Shown piece by piece: positions 25,426 to 39,200 of a DNA stretch of 64,000 nt. The notes under the pieces are model-generated. The model saw nothing but the letters and a program-made list of their open reading frames with translations. It was not told the origin of the DNA and did no database searches. Position 1 is the first letter of the stretch, and every line of letters begins with the position of its first letter. The DNA lies in contig JAVTVJ010000011.1 in assembly GCA_034509425.1 (NCBI GenBank), positions 1,240,001 to 1,304,000 of the forward strand, read 5' to 3'. The translations under genes were made by a program, and so were the position numbers. This stretch comes from Eopsaltria australis (taxonomy: Eukaryota; Chordata; Aves; Passeriformes; Petroicidae).

Positions 25426-27346
25426 AGACCAAGCAGGGAACAGCTGGAGCCCACAATACATCTGCGTTAGCTAGTGAGGATAAAACCCTTGCACTGTAAT
25501 TCTTAAGTGTGAAGAAAATTATAGAAAATTGTACTGCAGGGTAAATTTTATACAACAGAATCATAGCCTGCATCATCCCTTGTTATGTAACTTCTGCTTG
25601 TAATGCAAAACAGCTTTTTTTCACTGACTCCCCTGAGATATAAATTACACTAGATTTACTTAAAATTTACTTAAAATATAATTCTCTGACCAATTTCCTT
25701 ATATTTTGATTACATTTTGTGATAGATATCAGACATGGTCCATGGCAGTCTGATCCTTTGATCAGATTACAAGTTCACATGCATGCAACTAGAAAATTCA
25801 TGTGAGAGGAAACAAGCAGCTTAATATTAAAATTCATTGAACACTGAAACCATAGCAGTGTGATGTCCAGTTTTACTGAAAACTATAAATGTATATCTTA
25901 ATTTGATACCCATACCCTAAGGTTGTCATATTGTTATGAGGTCAGGTTTCTGACATTTGAAAAACTGTAGGAAAATCCAAAATTTCATTTAAAATAAGGC
26001 ATACTAACTTCAATCTTTTATTGAACTTCTGGATAAAAAGGTGGTTCTTATGAATTTGAATAATCACAAAGTTCATCAACAATACAGGAAAGGGCATTTC
26101 ATTTATCTCCTCTGTTCTGTCTGTTCTGAGACATGCATTCATCACTCTAGAGATGTAATGAAACTTCTTTTCAGAATTATTGTATTTCTTATAAAAAAGG
26201 TTTGTAATAAAACAATCATTTCACAGAAAAAATATGTGATTTACAACCCTCTAATCAGCCCCTGCCACACAAGATTTTAATTTGGTAAATATTAACAATA
26301 GACAAGTAGATTTTTGTCCATTCTATTGTATGAGAAAATAATATTAAACAATTAGATTTTCTACTCTAACAATTATTTCATTTGAAAAAAAGAACCAAGC
26401 TAAATCTAGTTCTAATTTTAACAGCAAAATTCACTGGTGTGAAAAAAAAAAGAATCACAAATCTGCTCTTAGAAATATTTCTTAGAAGGTTTACATTGGG
26501 ACACTGTAAAGCAAAACAGCAAAAATGGAAATCACCTTTCACAGTGATGGTGAAAAGGACACGCCAAGTGAAGGCGTCACTTCTCCTCCTCTCTGAACCT
26601 CACTGTATCTGAGCATATTTTTTTTTCTAGAAATGAAATTCTGTGATAATTTCAGTCAAACACATACATGATTTTGTGATGTCCATGGCATGCTTTGGAA
26701 AAGGAATACTTTGGTTAAATGTCTGTAAATATTACCTTCTTCCCACTTTAGCATATCTGCACACCAGATAAACAACCTAACAGTCAAAAAACCTCCCCAG
26801 TGTCTGTAAAGGAATATTTAAAATTCTACCTATTAAATGCTATAGGTGTGCTTTTGTTTTCCTTTGACAATTCAATTCTGTAATCTGGAAGAAAAATATT
26901 AAACCTAATTCTATTTAGTTGGTTTTTGTATCGGAATATGTTGGTATGAAAGGATAGTCTTGTTACTGTTTCGCTAAAGCAGAATAGACAGTGTGAAAGT
27001 GATCATGAGATTAAACAGTGTATTAAAAGCAGATGAGATTTGGCACAAAGAGTGGCTTTCCTGTGTTCCTGATATCACTTTGATTCCAATGTTCAGCAGA
27101 GCATGAACAAAGTAAGGACAGAAATGTTGTGTTTTTTTCTTGCACTGAGCTAAGTAACAGTTTAGATTTGGCTTAGCCAAATCTCCATCTGAATTAAAAA
27201 CTGTGCTCTGTACAGGGAAATATGGACTCTGCTAATTAATGTATGGTTAGGTACAATTTAATTAGAAATGCTTCTAGAAATAGGAGAGTGCTTGTCTGAT
27301 AATGCTGAAGAACAGAAAATCAGACAATATGCAAAACTCAGGTTTG
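25426..27346. other. Intergenic, no gene seen
   Basis: AT-rich DNA with frames up to about 80 codons and no recognised repeat. Confidence 0.55.
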
Positions 27347-28162
27347 TGTGGTTGTATGGGGTTTGCACAGCCTGGTTTTTGGGAGCAGTGGGGCCACAGA
27401 GGTGGCTGCTGTGAGAAGCTGCTAGGAGCTGCCTCCATGTCTGGCAGAATCAATCTCCTGTGGCTCCAAAGATGGACATACTGCTGACCAAGGCTGGGCC
27501 AATTAGAGATGATAGTAATGCCTCTGTGTCAACAGATTTAAGAAAAAATCCAAACAAAAGTTGCTGCACAGCCTTAATTGCAGCCAGAGAAAAGTGGAGT
27601 GAGAACATGTGAGGAGAACAACTCTGCAGACACCAAGGTCAGTGAAAGAGGGGCAGGAGGTGCTCCAGGCACCGGAGCTGAGAGTCCCCTGCAGCCCATG
27701 GTGAGGATCATGGCGAAGCAGCTGTGCCCCTGCAGCCCATGGAGATCCATGGGAATGCAGAGATCCGACTGCAGGTCATGGAGAAGCCCCCCACTGGAGC
27801 AGGTGGATGCCAGAGGAGCCTGTCAGCACATGGGAGACCTGTGGAGATGGGGACCCTGCTCCCAGGCTGGAGCAGCCTGTCCTTGGAGGACTGCACCCCC
27901 TGGAAGAGTGACCCATGCCACAGCAGTTTGGGGAGGGCTGTTTGCCCATGGGATGGACTCATTCTGCAGCAATTCACAGGGAGCTGCTGCTCGTGAGACT
28001 GGAACCACACTGGAGAAGGTCACAGAGAACTGCCTGCCATGGGAGGGACCCCACAGTGCAGCACAGGAACAACCCCTCTCCCTGAGTAGTGGGACAAAAC
28101 TATGGGTGATGAACTGACCATAACCCCCATTGCCTCCCTCCCTGAGCCACTGGGGTAGAAGT

Positions 28163-28194
28163 GGGAGCTGGGAAACAGGGAGGGGTGGGCAGGG
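28163..28194 (+). other. G-quadruplex motif in the ERVL LTR
   Basis: Six G runs of at least three occur within 32 bases, separated by loops of 1-5 nt, on the LTR sense strand just upstream of its AATAAA. This is enough for a stable G-quadruplex by the usual four-run rule. Confidence 0.7.
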
Positions 28195-28234
28195 CTTATT
28201 TTACTTCTCATTACCCTGCTCTGATTTTGTTAGT

Positions 28235-28240
28235 AATAAA
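28235..28240 (+). terminator. Polyadenylation signal of the ERVL LTR
   Basis: AATAAA in the sense strand of the LTR, about 190 bp before its 3' end. Confidence 0.6.
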
Positions 28241-30325
28241 TTCACTTTGTGTCTTGAAGTTGAGTGTGTTTTTGCCTTTGATGGTATTTGATGAGTGATC
28301 TCTCATGGTCCTTATCTCAACTCATGAAATCCTTCATTAAATTTTCTCTCCTCTGTTCAGCTGCAGAGGGGAGTGAGTGTACTGCTTTTGTGGGTGTCTG
28401 GCATCTGGCCCGGGTCAACTCATGACGGTGGTGGATTTCTATCTGAAAGTTGTCACAGTCAGGTCCTGTCCCTTGTGAACACTGAAATAAGGGGAAATTC
28501 TTGAAAAACTGCACAGGGATGCAATTTTTTGATGCGCCACAAAATCTGTTGTGAAACTTCTTTGGGAAGACTGGTAGCTTGGAAACTAAAGTATTGAACA
28601 AATCCTATATTGCATGAATGAGATTTTTCGGGACTGCCTTAGTAACAACCAAGCAACAATCAGATGATCTGGTATCAAGGACAGTTGGCAACATGAAATA
28701 TCTTGATAGCAGCTGAGATCTGATGGTTTGTAATGTGTAGGATGTGATTACTAATTCAAATTAGAAAATATTGGCATGTGCTTATTTAAGATAGGAAAGA
28801 CACAATGCTAGCCTAGAAACCATTACATTTCACAGATTTGAATAGCACCCTCACCAAATAGACTCATTGCATCAAGTATTGCCACTACAAGGAAATGAAA
28901 TCCTACAGGAAATAACAGGGTGAGTGCTATAAAGTCTATAAGATTTCTGAGTCTAAGTATATGACGAGTGTTGCGATTTTTTTTTTTGTTTCCCTCGACC
29001 TTAAAGGCAAGAAGTTCCTTAACTGATTTTCTGTAGGACTCTGTTAGAGCCTGTCAGATGCTGTTAGTGCCAGGCTTTGTCTCCTATAAACTTGTAACAC
29101 GTACTCAACCGCTTTGACTGTTGCCATTCCTAAAAGTTGAGTATGCAAAACAAAATGACCCATGAAAATCCCTTCTCATGACTGCACCTGCCTCTGCTGA
29201 TTCTGGTAAAGGAGACCATCAACACCTCACAGTTGTTTCCTGCACCCTTACTTTCATTGCCTGTTTGTTCTCCTGGCTCTTGGGTTTTTGTGTTTGGGGT
29301 CTGTTGTTGTATACATGGGATTATCTGTTCTCAAACTGAACCATGCTGGTGTTAGGGAAGGAAGAAGCAGGAAGGTGACCCAAGCAGGGGTGGAAAATGA
29401 AGTCCCAGCAGAAATTCTGCAATTTGTGACATTCTCTTCCATCCTTTAATTTCTCTCTTCCTTGGTGAAAATATTTCTCTCTGTGGCAGCAAAGTTGACA
29501 GGCAAAAGCTGACAGGAGATGAGTAGGGACAGCTGGTTACAGCACAGTCTGGTATGTTCTCCTTGTATACAGTAGCAGCTGATTCCCTGGAACATGGATT
29601 TCAGGAAAAGGTCGGTCAATCTAAAGCATGGGAATCACCTATCTAGAAATGCTAGAACTAAGTTGGTATGATCTTTCTAGCAGTGACAGGATAACCTCAG
29701 CTGCAGGTTACTATTCATCAGCTAACCATTTCTGTTGCTTACTCGAAATAATAATATATTATTCTCTGCTTACAATAACAATAAATATTTCAATTGTAAA
29801 AGGATGTCAGGTTAAGCCATCCTGATTTTGGATTACCAAATAAGAAACTGATCAGAATAACTCAATAGTTTACAGAACTGAAGTTCAAACATCCCTACTG
29901 ATCCACATGCCTGCATGTTCGCAAGTATGCTATTTTATTCACTTTATAAATGATTTTAAAAAGAAAATGCTCCATTCAAAGTAAGTAATTTTCTCAATCG
30001 AAATTATGTCAAATTTTGTGGCTTTAATTCAGTCAGTTAATTATATTGTGTTGTCCATAATTGTTATACTAAGGGTGGGAAGACCAATATTTGAAAGTGT
30101 ATTAAAATATCTTAATATATTTTTTTACAATGTAGTTTTAAAGACATTTTCACCATGAGTTTGATTCATGTGTAAGTTGATTCAACTAGTAAGTTGACTT
30201 GCTTGTACTTCCCTTTCAAACATTTTCTATGGATCAATTATTGAGTGTGATTTCTACCATAACTGGGAGAGTAATGACAGCATCACTAAGTTGACTAGCA
30301 CTTTTTGAAATCCATCATGTTTAAA

Positions 30326-30361
30326 TGCAAAGCAAAACAAAGCAAAACAAAACACAACAAA
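30326..30361. repeat. (CAAAA/GCAAAA)n tract
   Basis: Imperfect CAAAA and GCAAAA units over about 36 bp. Confidence 0.75.
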
Positions 30362-33300
30362 GATGCAAAAGATGCTCAGCAGTATGGTATTCACTATAGA
30401 CTAGCATTCCCAGTCTCTGGCACATTTGTATAAACTCATCTTTACACATTCTTATAGCATTTGTTTCTTAAACTAGAAAGATGAAATTTATTTCAGTAAT
30501 TCCTTAAATACAGTAAGTACAGCCTATACATAAGGTCATCTACAAGACACTAAACTTTCTGAACCCTCTGGTGTGATCCAGTGAGTGTGATCTAGTTTTT
30601 GTATTGTAACCTGCTTTGGGGAATGAGTACTAGATCTCTCAGCAGCTCTGTCGGTATAAAAACATATAAAAACACTACTCTGAGTAATTTAGACATTACT
30701 GTAGTAAAAGAAAGTTAATTTGGGTTGTTTGTTTGTTATAGTAAGTTTTCTCATGATAAAATAAAATTAAGACTCTCCCAGAGTTTTGGGAATTGCAAGT
30801 TGACAATTACCTAGCTATTAAAAGTAGGAGTGGCAACAAATGTCCCTTCACCTTGATTGGTAACCTTAGGGTAGTCCTCCCAGTTCATTACTGGAACAGC
30901 TGGATAGCCCCTTGTCCCCTGTTACTGCATATCTGAGACCACTGTTGTCTGCCAGAAAATGCTTCACTGAACTAGAGAATTCCTGAAGGATTCATTCATT
31001 CACTCAGACTCCTTACCCCTCACTAAAGAAGGTTCCAAATGCGGCAGAAGGAGATGAGTCAATGAAGCAGCAGAGCTGATACACCACAGTAAGGAGGATG
31101 TAGTAAGAGCACAAAACACAGGGAAGGCTGAAGGGTGAGAGTGGTGAGGGGACTCTGTGGCTTTATGTCCAAAACTGCAGAGCAGTATGGCAAATCTGGT
31201 GATGTTCAGCAGTCGAGAGGCTTTGGTTACACTGCAGCAGTCACCGATTTTTGTCTCAACACATCAAATGGAGTACTCACTTATCTAAGGTTGTCTGGTC
31301 AGGTCTAAGCATGTGTGCAATGTAAGGTAGGAGATGTATAAATATAAAGCAGAAAATATGAGTTAAAAAATAATATTTATGGGTTTGATATATAAAGACC
31401 AGTTAATCCAATTTAAATCTGTAATTAAAATCTTATGTGTCTATTCAATTTGAATTTATATCCTAACTTTTTTTTTCAATAAAATTGTTTCTTTTTAAAG
31501 TGTGTAATTATAATATGAGCTTTTTAATAACATTTTATTTCATGGAAAATATTTATATCCAGAGGTGGCTGGATGGCTGGAAGTTTTAATTGATTTTTCA
31601 CACTCCAGTGCAGTCAGTTTTTGCAAATACTTCCTGTGTGTTCTCAGAAGTGTCCCAAACCCAGATTTAATTTTGATGTGGTAAGGGAGTTACTGTGCCT
31701 AGAATTCCAACATATTATTTAAAATATTTTTCAAGTTTGATGTCAAATAAATTTGTTTTGTGTGTGTTAAGCTTCAGCTTATATACTCCAAGAATCTTCT
31801 GAGTTTTAAGCTCTCTAGCATGGTGAGATAGAATCTGCATTCCTGGCCTGAGTCATAGTATCTTACTTTTCAAATCATCTCAATGAAAGAGAAAGACTAC
31901 TTAAGAATAGGGTTTTGATCCTGAGACATCAAACTCCATTTGGTTTTAAGCAGGGAAATTCTAACAGAAATTACTTTTGATGTTTTATACATGTAACCAA
32001 TATGTTTATGGGGATTTACAGTATTTAGCTTACTCTATGCCTCAGAAGGAAAGCCTGATACATCTGTCTAATGGTTCATATTTAGTAGATAATTTATAAG
32101 ACAGTTCATATTTTCAATCTTATTAGCTGACTGTATACTCGACTAAAATTTCCTGGGTTTAACCATTAAAGTTTATGAAACATAGGATACATGAAAAAAA
32201 TAGTATGTAATATCTATGTTTGCAGATTTCCAACTGATAGTGCAAATTTATAGTGTAATTATTGCACTATTAATATTTAAGTATATTTATACTCTTCCTT
32301 TCTATTGTGTTATGGGTTTTATTGCAATCAATATCACTTGGTCAAAGTCAAAATCTGTGCATATTTATGGAAAGAGCTCTGATCTGATACATTGACTGTG
32401 TTTAAGAGTACAAGTCAATTTAGCAGAAAGATTTGGTGAGGGGATGGTTAAGGGAAGATATGTCTTTTCTCTCAGGCCACTACTGCCACTGAGGAGAAAA
32501 ATTTACTCTTTAGACTGTGGCAAAAACATATGTTTTTTCTTACCCCTGCCCATCTCACTCTAGCAGAAAATTCAAGTAGAAGATCTAATCTTGATTGGCT
32601 TCATGTCTGCTGGGCAAATTTTAGTAACATGGTTTTAAAACTGAGAACAAACTCAGAGAAAACATAAGAATAGTCAGTGTGACAGTGACTGGGAAAATTT
32701 TTCTTCAGAGTTACATGCATGGGAGTTCAGTAACCTTTCATACACACAGGATTCAGCAGTCTATCATCAGAACCAGAGAGGCAAGGGGGAGACCAGCTTT
32801 TACCGCCTGAGGACATCTTCTTGTAGAAGAAGTTTAATTAAAATGTGTTCTCTACTGTATTTTATCTTGTGAAAGGCTGGCCAGTATTGCATTTAATAGC
32901 CCTGTAAATTCCTTTGCCAAGTGTCTTTTATTTGACAACAGCCTTGTGAAGCAAGGGGTCTTAAAGTCAAATATATGTTGCTTCTCTGGGAATCTGTGAG
33001 TGCCCTCAACAACAGCAACTGGAAGGAGAAGAGAGCAATGAGACTTATACAGATGATCTCTAGATCTAATACAAATGGTCCAAATATTGAGTAACTGTGG
33101 TTTTCATAGCATCATTTTCAAGACATGCTTAATCTCTATAAAGAAAATGTATTGTTCACCCTAAGAAGTCTTCTGTGTCACTAAGTTCCTGTTTGGGGGA
33201 CAAAATTCTGCTTCTATCTGATATATATGTATTTTTAACAATGTTGAATTCTATGTTAAAACAAATTATATATCCACAGAATTCTCTTGTCTTGATTGAA

Positions 33301-33593
33301 ATTAAAACATATGTCAAATACCAAATGCCAGTTAGTGCTCCAAAACTAGGGAGTTTATGTTCTTGCCTTTGTTGCCAGATCAGCTTACATTTATTGAAGT
33401 GAATGGAACTTTGGAATTATGTAATTGAGTTGAGAAGCTGAGGTTATATATCTCCTCTGCACTCAGACAACTCTCACTTAAATTGTAAAGGAAGAAGACA
33501 TTGATAGGAATACAAATAGCTAAGTAATGTCCTTAACATGAAGCTCCTGTAATTGGGAATAAAATAATTGGAACTAAATAACTCTAGCACTTT

Positions 33594-33629
33594 AAAAAAA
33601 AACCCAAAAAAACCCAAACAAAACCCAAA
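33594..33629. repeat. A-rich tract with CCC interruptions
   Basis: A9 CCC A7 CCC AAAC AAAA CCC AAA. Runs of A are broken by regular CCC triplets. Confidence 0.8.
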
Positions 33630-35734
33630 TTTGTCAACTAGGAAAGAAGCTCTTAGAAAGCAAAATAAGTCTATTATAAGTCTGTATGGGTCTGTGCCAT
33701 GCCTAGGGAAAGAAAGCTTGCTTTAGCAAAGGCACGACTTCTCTGGGTTTCTGAGCGTTTGTCTGTCCTCACAGCATTCGTTACTCCTTGGGAGATCTGT
33801 GAAAGGGAGCAGAGGCTTAATTAAAGATTGCCATTAATCTAAAAGTTGGTGAGCATGATGTACTTTAAGTGCTGCAAAATTATTTATTTCACTCCCTTTT
33901 GCTATTTCACTTAATTTCCAGAATTTCACGTTATCTAGCAGACTGTCAGAGCAGTTAATTTTAAGTAACTGAAGAAATAACCTTAATAAGCAATCTAGTT
34001 GCAGAGTTTACTTTTACAGAAAAAATAATTATCTTTTTGACTTGTTCTCCATCTGTAACATTTGAAGAGTTTTCTTAAATTTACCTAGCAAAACTTATAT
34101 TTGAGGGGAGAATAAGGAATAGAAAGCTTAATCTGGAAATAATAATTAATCAGAAATAAATGAGCAAATAAAATCAATATGGAATTCCTAATGTGGAGGG
34201 AGAAATTTTTGAAAGGTAAGAGCAAGAGACTTGTTAAAATACAAAAAAAACTCTTATTTTTTCAAACTCCTGAGTCACATAATGTTGCTTAATATTTAAA
34301 GTCAAATTTAAAATTCCCTAAAAATCTGATGTCAATAAATGCTCATCAGAAAGGTTAAAGGAATTAATAATTAGATGTAGGTAGTGACAACCTAAAATCA
34401 AACTGACATCTTAATGGTTCGATAAGAAAAGAAGTACACAGTCTAACATATGAAATAGCTAATACAATAATATTTAGGTACTTTAAATTTAAATTTGGTA
34501 TAGTTTATTTAAATGCATCAATTGTACCTGCAGCCATAATATGATGAATTGTCTTTCAACTCTTTCCTACCTGGGAGAAGTCTCGCTGTTCACAGAACAA
34601 CAACAAAGCCAGCTGGCAGCTAGACTAAGAAACAACTGACCCCAAATGAATTCTTCAGATGATCTCTTTTCAGCAAACCCCTTAAACACATGCTCTAAAT
34701 TCCTGCTAAATATGTACCTCTTGATAGAAACAGAAAAATATTCCATAAAAATTGTTTCTCTTGACTATAAAGATATAATGAAATTTGGTCCTCAGAACAT
34801 ACTGAATGAAATGTGTATATTAAGTCTTTAGTGAAGACTGTCTTACCAGTTAACTTGAATTCTTATAAAGGTTTTGTGTTATTCTTAAAATCAGAAACCC
34901 AATAAGTGTGTGATACACAGGCAAAGAAAAGGATATTTCATTTAAAAAAGTGCATGTCTACTTGCCTAGATTAAAGCAAACTTGCTAAACTAATTTACCA
35001 CAGGTATAAATCTACATGCAAGTAGGAGCATAAGGAATAACAACCATATTGCCCAAGAAGATATCATATTGTGATGTAATTATAGTACTAGCTCTGTTGT
35101 AATTTCTAAAATCTATTTTAAAGACAGCGGTATTAGACTGCTACCAGATAAAACAGTTGGCAACACTGTGCCACAATTGTTGCAAGGGTGCAGGACAGAA
35201 GATTGAGTAGCACAATGAAATGTATTTCCCTTTAGTGACAATTACTTATGCCATGTATGAATTACTCTCTCTGTGATTTAGTCAAATTAATGTAAAGCTA
35301 TAAATGCAGGTCAGATTTTGACTTCTGCACCAAGCACAGGGAAAGACCAATATTCTCACTGGTTGCTGATCCCAATGCTTTAGCTAATTCATTATCCTGC
35401 TTCTGTCTCCTTGGAAATCAAATTGAGATATAATGACTATGATTCTAAAAAGACTAAGACAGGGTATATTAGAACCAGCTTTCTCAGCACAGATGTTACA
35501 CTGCAGTAACTGGACTGAAAACAACTATTTTTCTTGCAAATTCAGACACTATAACCCATTGTCCTATGAGCACGATGTTCAGAATGAGGATGGTTTTGCA
35601 CAGAAGATGCAAATATTATTTGGCAATAAGATTCAGATTGCTTGTTTGAAAACCTTTGAATCATAGGTAGGACAAAAGTAATACAAAGCTGATAGAGATT
35701 CCCTCTTTGTGTAATTTGACTTGTCATCCAAATT

Positions 35735-36290
35735 ATTAGATGCATAGAATCATACAAAGCTCTAAGCCTGTCACAGAAGACCACCAAATTTTTCAGGCAT
35801 GATTTACCCTTAGTGAGGACACATTGTCAGTCACCAACCACCTCTTTATTTTCACGTGGCTTAATAAAATTTCCAGTACGATCTGGCCCATGGTTTGTCT
35901 GGGCACAGAGTTAAGAATGACTGGCTTGTAGTTCCTCCACAAATGGGGAAATTTCACATTTTTTGTCAGTATGAACTTCACTTAAGAGTCATGAATTCTC
36001 AAATATTCTGAAGTATTCTCTAATAACTTATCCCCTTCATCTCCTAGTTTGCCCAGGACCTGAGGACGCATATAAGTAGGTCCCATTTACCTGTCCACCT
36101 GCAGGTTCCTTAGAAGGTCTTGAGCCCGGTCTTATCCTACAGTGACCAGAAGTTCATTCTCCCAGTCCCTGCTTCTGCCTTCTGCAACTTGCTTGGTGTG
36201 GCCGGAGCACTTGCTGGTGAAGACTGGGGCAAAAAGTCATTGAACACCTCAGCCTCCTCCATGTCCTGGGAACCAAGTCTCTGGTTCAAA
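35735..36290 (-). mobile_element. CR1 LINE ORF2 fragment, antisense
   Basis: On the minus strand this encodes pieces of CR1 ORF2 around the start of the reverse transcriptase. A block near 36205-36260 reads DMEEAEVFNDF. Next come NYKPVILNSVP and MGQIVLEILLSHV (about 35940-35860), which match the RT N-terminal motif order of CR1. A frame-shifted LVVFCD near 35787 follows. Stop codons and frameshifts separate the pieces, so the copy is dead. On the plus strand the same relation shows as 'aaagtcattgaacacctcag' and 'gttcattctcccagtccctg'. Neither the endonuclease nor the 3' end is present, so both ends were lost. Its borders are approximate. Confidence 0.85.
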
Positions 36291-39200
36291 GACAAAAGTA
36301 TGATAAAAACTTAAGGTTTTTGAAAATGAGTTTCAGATACATCAGGAGGTTGAAAACAGAGTGACATATTCAAGATATATTTTGTTAAGACATTCAAATG
36401 TAGAGTTGTGGTTCAGCTTAGTGTGAAATTTTATGAGTGCTTAGTGATTTCATTTGGATTAAATGTAAATAAAGAACATGTTTAAAGCATGCTGTTACAG
36501 ATTCAGAGTAATGTATTAGATCTGTGTTTCAGATTTAAAAACTACTGTCAGTCATCCTAATTGTGCATGAGTAGAAGGCCAGGAAATCTCTTTCCTGATT
36601 TCCTTCAGCTATAGAGAATAGTCTTTCCAGGTCTAGGTTTGTTTTGGGATTGAGGCTGAGTTGGAGTTTTAAAGGCAGAATGAACTGTGGATTTCCAAGA
36701 AGATAAGTATTCAGTGTCTCATGCTTTTGTCTCAGGTCATGTGGACAATCAGAAAAAAGAGATGTGGAAAACAACTTACGGAGTCACCTCAATTATGTCA
36801 GCACAGTGCCTTCTTCAGTTTGACATAACAGGTGTGGAGATCCTAATGTATTTCTGAGACATGTCAGGACAGATCCAATTAACTCTTGTAAAACACTGGA
36901 AAGGCTTTCTCTACAAAAAATTCTGCCTTGTGACAGGCAGTATCCTAGTTCTGCCATAAAAGGTTGTAGTTTTCTCGAGGTTATAGTTAACAAGCTTTGT
37001 TAATGTGACATCAGTGATGGATAAATGGGACACTTTTAGGTTGTCACTTACAACCTGATGATGTAACACCGTAAGTGGTCCAAGCATAAGTATTCATTGC
37101 TGTTCTACTGAGCCTTTTTCCTGAGAGAACACATCTTGCTCTCTAAGAAGTACATCTTGTGTGCAACCCTGGAATAATCATTGTGGATGACCTGTAAATT
37201 TCCCCTGGAGCCTGTCTTTAAGACTGTTCTTGATCCAGGGGCAGTCTTAATCCATATCTTATGTCTTAATTCTAGGTACTTGTCCAAATGCTCTACAGAA
37301 CCAGGTTTCATAGCTGGGGTCTTTGGAAAATTTAATTTCAATTTAATTGCACAATCACAGTGTTCCTGTAAATTCTGCACAGAGTTAGATACTGAGTGAC
37401 CAAAATGTCATTAATCAAATATTGGTTGTAGGAGTGTTCCTTTTGTTGTATGAAAACTCAACAAATGGAAGAATCTTAAGTCAGAAGAAAATTTTGTAGA
37501 ATTGTTTCAATTTCATTCTTTCTCTTCCTTTTTTTTTTAATATCAGCTTTCAATATCTGCTAGAGAAATTTGTACAAAGTAGTTATGTATCTAACAATCA
37601 ATGAAATGGCTGTGTTTGGATAAATGGCTTAATTTAATGCCACATTGCCATTGTGTTATTCTTTCTATTAATCATTTCCAATGCATTGCAAATTAAATTG
37701 ACCTCTAAAAACTAGGGAATCACTTTTATTATATTCTATTATCTATGCTTTGAATATTCCTCTTTCAAGTCCAGAAAGGAGATTCAGGAAGAAGGAAGTA
37801 CTTATTACTGTGAAATTCTGTTCTAAAATATGGGTTAAGTAACATTCTAGCAATGATTCCAACAGCTGAATGCCAGAATGATGAGCTTTTATCATATGGA
37901 AAAGCTTCTTAATTATGTATTCCATAATGCTCTAAAATTAGTTGGATGGCCTCTTTTCTGACTATGTACCATTTTTCGAAACATGTTCTCTAGTATAATA
38001 TTTGGTGTCATAGTGATCATGGCTACCTTTTAACACAGAATTAGTGAATTAACAGCAGTTGCTGCCAGAACATTTTCTCACAACGACTGAAATCTCCGCT
38101 TTGCTGCAGTAGAGAACAGTGATGGTTAGGAGAGGTACAGAGAAATGCTGATTGTTGATAACAATTGTGTGTGCAATCACTTAATGCTCTCTAATGTGCA
38201 GTATTCTTTCTTTAGCCTAGCTGGCATATGGAAAAGGTACGGTTATAGTCCCTCACCCACTCCTGTTAAATATATTGCTTTAATCTGTCTAGCCTATATA
38301 CTTCAATATAAGCATGCCGAATTAAAAGCAGATTGTTTTCAGAGGGAAGGAACTTTCTTTGTATCCAGTGGTGATAGGACAAGGAGAGGTGGCTTAACAC
38401 TGCAGGGGAGTAGTTCCAATATCACCTTTTTTGAGTCAAGTTCAGCCCTTTATTTTTGTGATCAAGATTCTGAACTGCCACTTCCGTGGGGCAGAATCTT
38501 TTCTCTTATTTTTCCTACATGCACAGCAAAATAGTTCTGAAGATATTATGCTCCATGTTTCTCCAATATTTTTAATTTCTGTGCGTATTTGTACATTTTC
38601 TTGCAATGTCTACAGACCTCTGGCAGCATCTGGCCACTTTGGGAATATTTACTGTAGTTCTGTTGTGTCAAACATTGCCTTTTTATCCAGAGGTTGTCAG
38701 GTGTGTGTAGTTGTTTGTCTGCAGATTGTGCTGCACGGTGTGCCTCACCTGAATAGATAACTTTTTTTTTTTGTTCCCAGGAACCTAAGGATCATATAAG
38801 CAAGGTTTTTGTTTGTGACTCTACCTCTGCAAGCACAGGGGAAGTACTTTACTTCATTTCTACAATCACCAGGGATTCCCTGGCTGCCTGATTACTCCAG
38901 GGCCTTTGATTTGTTCAGAGCTGTGCCTTTGCTCCCTGCAAGCTTCCTTAATGAAAAGAATATTTTGGGAGCTATGAAGGAACTCCTCAAGAAAAGAGAT
39001 GTTATGGGGAGGGAGGAAACAATGAGGAGACAGTCTTGCCAAGATACTAAGAAGGAGTGAAAGAGCCCTGTTAGGAGAGGAGAGAAATATGATTATGCAG
39101 CACCAGAACTGCAGCAGCCTCTGCAGAACAGAGAATATTAGAAGCAACACAAGAAGACAGAATTTTCCCTTTGAAGTCATAGATGGCAGACTCCGTATAT

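Larger units (their letters stand above)
27347..28427 (+). mobile_element. Solo LTR, songbird ERVL family (TguLTR5-like)
   Basis: This is a GC-rich island of about 1.08 kb in AT-rich DNA. It starts TGTGGTTG and has 'gctgctgtgagaagctgct' near 27405, 'aactctgcagacaccaaggt' near 27619 and repeated 'tgcagcccatgg' units (27690-27745). Later come 'gatgaactgaccataacccc' near 28107, AATAAA at 28235-28240 and a 3' end with 'gagtgatctctcatggtcct' and 'gggtcaactcatgacg'. I recognise this order from the abundant songbird ERVL LTR family TguLTR5. No internal retroviral region or second LTR is present, so it is a solo LTR. The end has drifted from the usual CA and no clear 5 bp target duplication is visible. 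A 179-codon frame at 27578-28117 is a by-product of GC-rich composition and is not a gene. Confidence 0.88.
28428..35734. other. Intergenic, no gene seen
   Basis: 7.3 kb of AT-rich, unique-looking DNA. Only short simple tracts stand out: C/A-rich at 30326-30361 and A/C-rich at 33594-33629. TAAT-core homeodomain-like motifs are dense around 33810-33970. All open frames are below 95 codons. Confidence 0.55.

Noticed and set aside
27578..28117. 179-codon plus-strand frame
   Set aside because: It lies wholly inside the GC-rich ERVL LTR, where stops are rare in several frames and on both strands. The LTR family is noncoding.
38145..38534. 129-codon plus-strand frame
   Set aside because: No domain, no splice or promoter context, and a length that several chance frames in this window approach.
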